The notes beneath the pieces are model-generated. The model had not been told where the DNA came from. It was given only the letters and a program-made list of their open reading frames with translations, and made no database searches. 64,000 nt of DNA, taken from positions 1-64,000 of the forward strand of contig JAHHHK010000011.1 of NCBI GenBank assembly GCA_019359395.1, in the 5' to 3' direction. The DNA comes from Komarekiella atlantica HA4396-MV6 (GTDB taxonomy: Bacteria; Cyanobacteriota; Cyanobacteriia; Cyanobacteriales; Nostocaceae). The number at the start of each line of letters is the position of its first letter. Position 1 is the stretch's first letter. Made by a program: the position numbers and the translations under genes. Positions 34,848 to 41,658 of the stretch are shown here, in pieces.

Positions 34848-36392
34848 ATGACTCGATATTCAATTCCATCAGAAACTCCTGCACAAAATCTATTTACTCT
34901 AACTACCGACGATCGCCAACGAGAAGTAGAATCTCTAGATTGGGAATCGCGGATGGCAAGATTGGTTGGCTTTGAAGAAGAATCTCCTCCTCGCATCCAA
35001 GAATTAGAAGATGTCAGCTTGCAGCCATCACCTGAACAACCGCAAGAAGTTCAGACTAAGCAACCCCTCTCATCCAACCCCTTTGCGAAGTTAGGCTTGG
35101 TGGGGATGGCTACCCTATCTATAGTTTTGTTGGCTGGCGGGTTTTTGTCCCAGCTGATGAATAGTGGCAATCAAAAACCACAAAGCGAGATTTCTCCCCA
35201 AGTGCGATCGCAACCTGTAAATGAATCTCCTTCTCAAAATCTAGCAGCAGAAGTAGAGACTCTCAAAACAAAATTAGCTCTAACTGAACAAGTTGAGTTA
35301 GTCAAAGCGGCACAACAAAGGCTGAGAACCGCAAAACCAACGCCTGCGGTAGCTTTACAGCCAGAACCAGTAGTTTCTTCTAGAAATAGACCGCGGGTAG
35401 TACCGCAAATAACACCAGCACCCGTGCGAACAGTTTATGTGCCTCGCGTAGTCACAGTACCATCTCCTCCACAAAGGCCTGTGATCTCTCAACCTGCGCC
35501 ACCATTACCAGTTGTGCAACCAACTCCACCACCTCCACCCAACCCACTTGATGAGTGGTCAAGATTAGCAAAATTGGGTAGTTATGGTCAAGTAAATGTC
35601 ACTGATAAACCCAATGTCATGGCGGCTACCTCTGAACCTCCACAAAACACCCAAGTCGCGCAACAGCCACCAAACCCCAATCCTAACCAAACGCCACCCC
35701 AAGAACCTTCTGTAGTTAATCAAGGACAACAACAGAGCCAGAAATCCGTAGCAGTGGGGACTAGCGTCAAAGCTGTATTAGCAACAGCTGTATTTGGAGA
35801 AACTACTAAAGCAAGGAACAACGACGAAAACGACGAAAACAAAAATGTATTTGTTGTGCGTTTAAAAGAACCACTCAAAGCTGTAGATGGTGCGATCGCT
35901 TTACCTGCAAACACCGAGTTATTAACTGAAATTCGTTCTATTTCTGAACAGGGTTTATTACAGCTAAATGTAGTCAAAGTTATCGTCCAAAATAAAGATA
36001 GCACCACAGAAAGAAGCTTACCGCAAAATGCAATGATGATTCGCGCTTCTCAAGGTAAACCTTTAATAGCACAGCAATTTCCCAATCAATCATCATCTAT
36101 TGCAGGGATGGATGCAGGAATATTTGTTTTAGGTGGTCTTGGGAAAGCCGCAGAGTTGTTTAATCGTAGTGATTCCCAAGTCGTATATAACGGTAATACA
36201 GTGATTACCAGTGGGAACAACAGACGCAACATTGCCGCAGGGCTATTTGAAGGTGGTATTAATACAGTAGTTCCCCAAATTGCCCAACGTAATCAACAGG
36301 CTATCTCTCAAATGATGCAACGTACAAATGTTTGGTTTTTACCAGCAGGTAAAAATGTTGAAATATATATCAATCAAGTAATGCAGTTTTAA
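34848..36392 (+). CDS. VirB10/TrbI-like scaffold protein
   Basis: 514 residues from the ATG at 34848 (a start at 34818 lies inside the previous gene). Layout: 80-residue cytoplasmic part, one membrane segment (FAKLGLVGMATLSIVLLAGG), a short coiled coil, a long Pro-rich linker (VVQPTPPPPPNPLDEW), and a C-terminal beta domain (GTSVKAVLATAVFGE, AVDGAIALPANTELLTEIRS, GLLQLNVVKVIVQ) in VirB10/TrbI style. VirB10 spans the envelope and transmits ATPase energy. The Pro-rich linker matches the family. Good support for the secretion-system reading of the whole block. Confidence 0.7.
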   Translation: MTRYSIPSETPAQNLFTLTTDDRQREVESLDWESRMARLVGFEEESPPRIQELEDVSLQPSPEQPQEVQTKQPLSSNPFAKLGLVGMATLSIVLLAGGFLSQLMNSGNQKPQSEISPQVRSQPVNESPSQNLAAEVETLKTKLALTEQVELVKAAQQRLRTAKPTPAVALQPEPVVSSRNRPRVVPQITPAPVRTVYVPRVVTVPSPPQRPVISQPAPPLPVVQPTPPPPPNPLDEWSRLAKLGSYGQVNVTDKPNVMAATSEPPQNTQVAQQPPNPNPNQTPPQEPSVVNQGQQQSQKSVAVGTSVKAVLATAVFGETTKARNNDENDENKNVFVVRLKEPLKAVDGAIALPANTELLTEIRSISEQGLLQLNVVKVIVQNKDSTTERSLPQNAMMIRASQGKPLIAQQFPNQSSSIAGMDAGIFVLGGLGKAAELFNRSDSQVVYNGNTVITSGNNRRNIAAGLFEGGINTVVPQIAQRNQQAISQMMQRTNVWFLPAGKNVEIYINQVMQF

Positions 36393-36469
36393 CGAAGAGT
36401 CAGGAGTTAGGAATTATATTATTCCTAGTTATCCCTCATCTTTTTTATCTTATTCATCTCTTTGCAGCT

Positions 36470-37045
36470 ATGAAAAACAATAACAATTTGTTAGGAAAGC
36501 CCTCAAATAATTCTTATTTCCTACATCTGGCTTCCTTGATTTTCTCGGCTGCTATGTTCTTACTGGCAGGTCGCGCTATCGCTAATAACGCCGTTCTCCG
36601 TTCCATGTTTTCCTGTCAAGCACAAGGTTTAGGAGGAGCAATACCTACCCTTAATATTTCGTATCAGCAAGGAACAAACTTAAGCTTTATTCAGGCTGGA
36701 GAAGTAATTAAAAAAGTTTGGTTAAACGATCCATCACAGGTAACTATAGATTTTGATGGCCCGGTATGTATGCAGTTTGGTCAAGACCGTAATACTAATG
36801 TAGGAGATTGTAAAAATTCCGCAGCGAATGTCATTCAACTTAGACGAATTCAAAAACTTAATATTCCTGGACTACCTACCACCAACAATACACTTTTAAC
36901 AGTTGTTACCGAAAAACAAGGTAAAACCAAGCTGTATACTTTTCGAGTAATATACGAGCAAAGTAATCCTGAATATCACACTTTAGCAATTTTCCCTGAT
37001 CCTCCCTCGGCTAGTGAAGCGCCTTGTGTGAGAGTTTCTCAGTGA
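36470..37045 (+). CDS. Exported protein, VirB9/TrbG-like candidate
   Basis: 191 residues with an N-terminal signal or anchor (FLHLASLIFSAAMFLLAGRA) and an all-beta mature part. The sequence VIKKVWLNDPSQVTIDFDGP resembles the start of VirB9/TrbG, where a strand binding short motifs is followed by a statement of temperature-independent fold, and LLTVVTEKQGKTKLYTFRVI resembles the family's strand-turn-strand. Three cysteines are present. Placed after the VirB10-like gene. The likeness is suggestive rather than firm; a lipoprotein VirB7 is not visible. Confidence 0.42.
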   Translation: MKNNNNLLGKPSNNSYFLHLASLIFSAAMFLLAGRAIANNAVLRSMFSCQAQGLGGAIPTLNISYQQGTNLSFIQAGEVIKKVWLNDPSQVTIDFDGPVCMQFGQDRNTNVGDCKNSAANVIQLRRIQKLNIPGLPTTNNTLLTVVTEKQGKTKLYTFRVIYEQSNPEYHTLAIFPDPPSASEAPCVRVSQ

Positions 37046-37071
37046 AGTTAGCAGATCAAGCGATCGCCAAA

Positions 37072-37100
37072 GTAGAGACTTTGCACTGCAACGTCTCTAC
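37072..37100. repeat. 29-bp palindromic element
   Basis: GTAGAGACTTTGCA, one base, TGCAACGTCTCTAC: one mismatch from perfect symmetry. Same family as 55644-55672, and its first eight bases match the 7411 element. Confidence 0.75.
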
Positions 37101-37227
37101 ATGGTCTATCTGTCACATTCTTTTTTTAAATTGATATTAGATAGATTATTAGTAATGGGTAAAATCTATCACCAATTACTCACGAGGTAATTGGTGATTA
37201 ATCCACCATCAAAAATGGTATTAGCTT

Positions 37228-37752
37228 ATGCCTAAACACAAACTGCTTGGTTGCCAGACATCGCTTCCACTAATATTAACCATTATCACAACTTTATTAG
37301 TCTCACCCTCGCTAGCGCAAACTACGCCAGTACCAACACCTTCTAGTGCGCCTTTGCAACTAGATTTATTAACTAAGCCAAAAGACTATGTAATTACAGC
37401 TAACACCATTAACCTAGAAAAAATAGCCACTCCTAGTTTATGGTGGGCACAAGAGAACTCTGAGAACAAGCTATTAGATAACTGGATAGCATATCCTGCT
37501 TCCGCCAAAGAACCTGCACGAGCAGATCTGATAGTAAATCAGCAGATTTGGAGCTTACTAGACTATCTAGAGCGCTACGACTTTGTAAATCGCTTGGGTA
37601 GCGTTGCTCGCAAGGACGGTTATAACGTTAGGGTTTTCAATTATCAGCAAGAACTTTTAGCAACCTACACCTGTAACTTTAATACAAGTCCAGCGTTATG
37701 TAGTATCCAGATGAACGCTCAGAATAAGTTAGGGTTACTGCGTTCTTTATAA
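37228..37752 (+). CDS. Exported hypothetical protein, last gene of the secretion-type block
   Basis: 174 residues: signal peptide (PLILTIITTLLVSPSLAQ, cleavage near 31), a Pro/Thr/Ser stretch (TTPVPTPSSAP), then a compact domain (PSLWWAQENSENKLLDNWIA, RADLIVNQQIWSLLDYLERY, VARKDGYNVRVFNYQQELLA) and two cysteines near the end (TYTCNFNTSPALCSI) that could pair. I do not recognise the family. Its place at the end of the co-directional block, 182 bp from the previous gene, and its export signal suggest an accessory or outer component, but it may also be independent. Confidence 0.6.
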   Translation: MPKHKLLGCQTSLPLILTIITTLLVSPSLAQTTPVPTPSSAPLQLDLLTKPKDYVITANTINLEKIATPSLWWAQENSENKLLDNWIAYPASAKEPARADLIVNQQIWSLLDYLERYDFVNRLGSVARKDGYNVRVFNYQQELLATYTCNFNTSPALCSIQMNAQNKLGLLRSL

Positions 37753-37797
37753 GGGACTGGGGATTGGGGACTGGGAAAGAGTTTTTCCAATGTCCAA

Positions 37798-38976
37798 TTA
37801 AGCTTTGATTTTGGTGAATAAAGACTCGTACTGTTTTGCTGCTGCTGGGGATAAGGGAAGCAAAAATTCACTTTTGTCAAAAACTTCGCGTAGGCGTAGC
37901 CCGTCGTAGACATCGCTTTCTAACAGACTGCGTAATGGCTTCTGAATGTCGGAAGCGACAATATTTGTAGAAATTGGTGAATTACTTTTAGTCAGCAGAG
38001 AAATTTGCCTAGCAATGTCTGATTGCCAACAAAAATCAATCCATTGGGATGATAAACCATCCTGAACAACACCTGTGGGACGTACCCACAAGTCTGCCCA
38101 GATTGCTGTTCCTGACTGGGGAATAACTGCGGTGAATTGTGGATAACGTCCAAGAATTGGCAGCACGTCACTTGACCAACCAACTGCTAGCCAAGTGTCT
38201 CCAATGATTAAGGGTTCTAGGTAGTTATTGGAACTGTAGAACTTTACCTGTTGATTTAATGTCTGTAATTCTTTTTCCAAGTCTGGTACTTGGTCAAGAT
38301 TCTCTGTATTGTAGGATTTTCCTAGTTTTTTTAAGACCAACCCAATTACTTCTCTAGGTTGATTTAGTAAGGAAATGCGATCGCGCAATCCATCCCGCCA
38401 CAAATCACTCCAATCTTTCGGCGTCCATCCTAAGTCTCGAAACCGATCACGGTTATAAACAATTACTGTACTACCCCAACGGTAGGGAGCAGCCCAAACT
38501 TTTCCCTGAGCATCCAAGTTACCTTGATCGTTGCGCGTTACCAGTTTCTTCCACCTTTCATCTAAAACAGACCACTGTTTTAATTGATTTTTCTGCACTT
38601 CATCTAGTGGTTGAATGAGTTTCTGCTCAATTGCTGCTTTTAGCCAGTAATCTCCTAATGTTACTAAGTCCGCTTCATCTACTTTTTGACTTTGCCTAAA
38701 TGGTATAAAGCGGTTCCATATCTCTTGATCAGTGGCTTTTGATTTCTGCTGCCGATTTTGTAATTGCTGAAACAAATCCTGTATCTGCTCAACTGGAGCA
38801 AACTTTAACTGTACCTGTTGTTGTAAACCTTTTTGAAATTGATTAACTACCTGACCAGGTATAGAACCTTTTAATAACTGTACTTTTAGTTTTGCCTGGT
38901 TGCTTCCACTACAGCTAAAAAGCAGTTGCGAAAGTGCCAGTGTACTTGTACTTAGTAAAAAAGATCGTCGATCCAT
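37798..38976 (-). CDS. Extracellular solute-binding lipoprotein (PotD-like)
   Basis: 392 residues. The N-terminus DRRSFLLSTSTLALSQLLFS followed by C22 combines a twin-arginine-like motif with a lipobox, so it is a lipoprotein. The body resembles polyamine or iron-type periplasmic binding proteins (WAAPYRWGSTVIVYNRDRF, TWLAVGWSSDVLPI, WIDFCWQSDIARQI). No permease or ATPase gene adjoins it. Near the C-terminus residues VYDGLRLREVF are encoded by a dispersed Nostoc-type repeat (37885-37912) inserted in frame. Substrate unknown. Confidence 0.82.
   Translation of the reverse strand: MDRRSFLLSTSTLALSQLLFSCSGSNQAKLKVQLLKGSIPGQVVNQFQKGLQQQVQLKFAPVEQIQDLFQQLQNRQQKSKATDQEIWNRFIPFRQSQKVDEADLVTLGDYWLKAAIEQKLIQPLDEVQKNQLKQWSVLDERWKKLVTRNDQGNLDAQGKVWAAPYRWGSTVIVYNRDRFRDLGWTPKDWSDLWRDGLRDRISLLNQPREVIGLVLKKLGKSYNTENLDQVPDLEKELQTLNQQVKFYSSNNYLEPLIIGDTWLAVGWSSDVLPILGRYPQFTAVIPQSGTAIWADLWVRPTGVVQDGLSSQWIDFCWQSDIARQISLLTKSNSPISTNIVASDIQKPLRSLLESDVYDGLRLREVFDKSEFLLPLSPAAAKQYESLFTKIKA
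37885..37912. repeat. Dispersed GC-rich repeat fragment inside a coding region
   Basis: CGCGTAGGCGTAGCCCGTCG is a type of sequence otherwise seen in spacers (for example near 57290). Here it lies in frame within the solute-binding protein gene and encodes GLRLRE. Confidence 0.5.
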
Positions 38977-39111
38977 CGATTTTGGATTTGAGATTTTGGA
39001 TAATACTTATAGTGAACTACTCAGACTTGCCTACGGCTAAAGTCTGAGCTTCTGTAATCACAGGGGAGTACTCAAACTTAGACTTTAACAAATGAAAAAT
39101 GACAAAAATGT

Positions 39112-40293
39112 TTACTCTTGTTGCCAGTATTTATAAGCAGCATACGCCATAGTTACAACCCCGGTGATAATTGCAGATTCATCAACTTCAAATTCGGGAT
39201 GGTGTAATGGATAATTAATAATTCTATCTTTGTAGCCTACACCTAAGCGAAACATGGAACCGGGGGCGTGTTCTAAATAAATAGAAAAGTCTTCAGCACC
39301 TAGGGATGGTTCAGGTAAGACTTGGACGCGATCGCTACTCCAAGCTTCTTCAGCAGATGATTGTAAAAGTTGTGTCAGAGCATAATCATTTTGCACACTA
39401 GGCACGCCTTGGCGATAATTAACCTGATAGCTTGCCCCGTATGTATGGCAGACATTAGCCACAATGTTTTCAATCCAGTTAGGCAGATGAGCACGGGTTT
39501 CAGGATGGAGCGATCGCACAGTTCCCAATAATCGCACTTTATCAGCAATTACATTCGGTGCTCTACCACCACTAATCTGTCCGATGCTTAATACTACAGG
39601 ACGCAAGGGATTCTGCGTCCGGCTGATGGCTTGTTGGAGCATGGTAATTACTTGCGAAGCAATCCAAATCGCGTCAATCGCCTCATGGGGACGTGCCCCA
39701 TGCCCCGATTCTCCAATAATGATAATCTCTAAATCATCAGCCGCCGCCGTCAATGCCCCGTAACGCACGCCAATAGACCCAGCGGGTATTGAAGGGAAAA
39801 CATGAATTCCCAAAACAGCTGAAACATTTTCCATCGCTCCATCTTTTACCATCCAGCTTGCTCCTTGAGCAATTTCCTCTGCTGGCTGAAATAAAAACCG
39901 TACTTTACCACCCAACTCATCTGCTACTTGGGACAGCACCATTGCTGTTCCCAAGCCTACTGTGGTGTGGACATCGTGGCCACAAGCGTGCATGATGCCT
40001 TCTGCACGAGAGGCATATTCTAAACGAGTGCGTTCTTGAATTGGTAACGCATCCATATCAGTACGAATCGCCAACAAACGGTGATCTTGGTTAGTACCTT
40101 GTAGTTCTCCAATAACGCCTGTTTTACCAATTCCCTCTTGCACATGCAGACCACTGGAAGATAAAACACCAGCCACAAAGGCTGCTGTTTGGTATTCCTG
40201 ACCGCTGAGTTCTGGATGAGAGTGAATATGGCGGCGAATTTCAATTAAGCGGGGTGCTAGTTTTGCTGCTAAGTCTTGAATACGGGTAAGCAT
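39112..40293 (-). CDS. M20-family amidohydrolase (IAA-amino acid hydrolase / hippuricase type)
   Basis: 393 residues. Metal-site and catalytic motifs: RTDMDALPIQE, ACGHDVHTTVGLG, FLFQPAEEIAQGA with the general-base Glu, LGIHVFPSIPAGSIG, and SLGAEDFSIYLEHAPG near the C-terminus, with the dimerisation lid between. Family knowledge: M20D enzymes remove acyl groups from amino acids or cleave related amides. Cytoplasmic, no signal peptide. Neighbours give no pathway. The real substrate is open. Confidence 0.9.
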   Translation of the reverse strand: MLTRIQDLAAKLAPRLIEIRRHIHSHPELSGQEYQTAAFVAGVLSSSGLHVQEGIGKTGVIGELQGTNQDHRLLAIRTDMDALPIQERTRLEYASRAEGIMHACGHDVHTTVGLGTAMVLSQVADELGGKVRFLFQPAEEIAQGASWMVKDGAMENVSAVLGIHVFPSIPAGSIGVRYGALTAAADDLEIIIIGESGHGARPHEAIDAIWIASQVITMLQQAISRTQNPLRPVVLSIGQISGGRAPNVIADKVRLLGTVRSLHPETRAHLPNWIENIVANVCHTYGASYQVNYRQGVPSVQNDYALTQLLQSSAEEAWSSDRVQVLPEPSLGAEDFSIYLEHAPGSMFRLGVGYKDRIINYPLHHPEFEVDESAIITGVVTMAYAAYKYWQQE

Positions 40294-40355
40294 CGATCAA
40301 TTAATCTACAGGCTTTTTCCCATGATAAAGAATTGTTAATAAACAAAATGCTTTT

Positions 40356-40397
40356 ACAGTAAACAGTAAACGGTAAACAGTAAACAGTAAACAGTTA
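40356..40397. repeat. Heptamer array, arm 1 of an inverted pair
   Basis: Six repeats of the type ACAGTAA (one with ACGGTAA) upstream of the amidohydrolase gene. The complementary array at 40499-40552 lies 100 bp away, so the two could pair. Confidence 0.8.
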
Positions 40398-40498
40398 TTA
40401 AGGGGTATGGTGGGGGATTTAAACCCGCCAGGTAGCACCAGTTTTCAGCTTGTTTGCGATCGCCCCCTTAGCGATTCTTCTTAAACCCAATTATTTTG

Positions 40499-40552
40499 AC
40501 TGTTGACTGTTGATTGTTAACTGTTTACCGTTTACTGTTGACTGTTTACTGT
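40499..40552. repeat. Heptamer array, arm 2 of an inverted pair
   Basis: About eight heptamers of the types ACTGTTG and ACTGTTT. It runs into the 3' end of the pentapeptide gene, and its stop codon TAA (40546-40548) lies within the array. Confidence 0.8.
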
Positions 40553-41112
40553 CTGGTGTAGCAGGTTGTACCTCTAGCATTCTCGGCTTTAAATTTGTTG
40601 CATTCTGTGGGAATTGTACGCTCTAACGACCACCAATAGGGTTTGTCAGAAGTGACGACGCCATTACCTAGGGTTGTCAGGCGGAAGTTTACCCCTCGGA
40701 AATTCGTAAACTGCACTCTTGCGCCCTTGAGGTTGGCTGCTTCCAAATTGGCGCTAATGAAACCGGCAAAAGACAGATCCGCATTTTCTAGGGATGCTGA
40801 TTTCAAATTTGCACCTGTCAAGGAAGCGCCACTGAGATTTGCTGAATTCAAAATCGCAGCTTCCAAATTCGCACCAGTCAGATCGGCATTCGTCAGATTA
40901 ACTTGAGATAATGTTGCACCGCTCAAGTTAGCTCCACGTAAATTTGCTCCAGTTAGGTTGAGTTGAGTTAGATCAGCACCGCTCAAATCGCATCGAGGAC
41001 AGGCACTCGCAGCCTTCAACTGATCTAAGTCCTGTTGGTTTAACGCCAAGGCTTGCTCTGCAAAGCTCAAACAACCTAACAGGGCGACGGTAGCCAAAAT
41101 CTGAAGTTTCAT
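40546..41112 (-). CDS. Secreted pentapeptide-repeat protein
   Basis: 188 residues. Signal peptide MKLQILATVALLGCLSFAEQ with cleavage after ALA near 23. A Cys pair (CPRC at about 38-41) precedes about 20 A-(N/D)-L-x-x repeats (residues 43-140), which should fold as a right-handed quadrilateral beta-helix. The C-terminal 30 residues (PTECNKFKAENARGTTCYTR) contain two more cysteines. Periplasmic location inferred. Pentapeptide function is unknown for most cyanobacterial members. The upstream region carries two overlapping inverted repeats (41131-41201), and the 3' end merges with a heptamer array. Confidence 0.88.
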   Translation of the reverse strand: MKLQILATVALLGCLSFAEQALALNQQDLDQLKAASACPRCDLSGADLTQLNLTGANLRGANLSGATLSQVNLTNADLTGANLEAAILNSANLSGASLTGANLKSASLENADLSFAGFISANLEAANLKGARVQFTNFRGVNFRLTTLGNGVVTSDKPYWWSLERTIPTECNKFKAENARGTTCYTRQ

Positions 41113-41130
41113 AGTTTTACAGGTATTTAC

Positions 41131-41201
41131 AAGGATGACTAGTTACACATGTTGCCTATTGTCATCCTTACATATACGAGTTTTCTAGCAAACAATAGGC
41201 A
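41131..41201. promoter_or_regulatory. Overlapping inverted repeats in the leader of the pentapeptide gene
   Basis: AAGGATGAC (41131-41139) pairs with GTCATCCTT (41161-41169), and TGCCTATTGT (41153-41162) pairs with ACAATAGGCA (41192-41201). Bases 41161-41162 belong to both, so only one hairpin can form fully at a time. The block is 19-89 bp upstream of the minus-strand start. Confidence 0.45.
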
Positions 41202-41331
41202 TGAAGCATTCATTAAGAAGCTATGAAAATAGTATAAATTCTGATGATAAGACTACTCAAAACAAAATGTTAGGCTTTAGAATCAGAGCATAGCCAGTTA
41301 TACCGAACTCTTTATAGACTACCACATATGT

Positions 41332-41375
41332 GATCCCCCTAGCTCGTAAAAAACGACTAGGGGGATCTTGTTTTT
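41332..41375 (+). terminator. Strong orphan terminator hairpin
   Basis: Stem GATCCCCCTAG (41332-41342) with CTAGGGGGATC (41357-41367), plus inner TCGT-ACGA, then TTGTTTTT. No plus-strand gene lies upstream before 40 kb, so it may end a small RNA from 41200-41330 or be a relic. Confidence 0.6.
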
Positions 41376-41377
41376 AG

Positions 41378-41644
41378 CTGAAACAGCAAGAAGCCTCACG
41401 CACCAAGCATGACAGAGACATCAACGCAAGTATTAACCTCAGAGACGAGGGACTACGGATTTTGACCCCTGGAAAGGGGGATAAAGCGATGAAGTGTGGT
41501 CTTGGGGGTTTCCCCCATGAACAACTTCATCAAGAAGCCTGTTGCCCAGATGTAAGTCGAAGTAATAGAGGACGCAAGAAATCTACTACTACGCTTTCTG
41601 CTAGACAGGAAGCCTACACTGTACCATCAGGTCAATGTAGGTAG
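41378..41644 (+). pseudogene. tnpB: C-terminal remnant of an IS605/IS1341-type TnpB gene
   Basis: After a TAG at 41375-41377 an open frame of 88 codons begins TKHDRDINASINLRDEGLRI (from codon 9). The DRD-x-N-A-x-x-N-L string is the last RuvC catalytic motif of TnpB nucleases; the zinc-finger Cys pair before it has become SR instead of CG. The frame keeps its native-looking end to the stop at 41642-41644. Everything before the final domain is missing. The remnant sits 15 bp from the 3' end of a kinase gene. Confidence 0.72.
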
Positions 41645-41650
41645 TTCACA
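41613..41650 (+). mobile_element. IS605-type right-end hairpin / omega-RNA-like 3' end
   Basis: Stem CCTACACTG (41613-41621) and CAATGTAGG (41633-41641) with one mismatch, loop TACCATCAGGT, then TAGTTCAC to about 41649. This is the layout of cyanobacterial IS605-group right ends, where the tnpB 3' end and the hairpin together encode the TnpB guide RNA. Confidence 0.55.
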
Positions 41651-41658
41651 TATTATGA

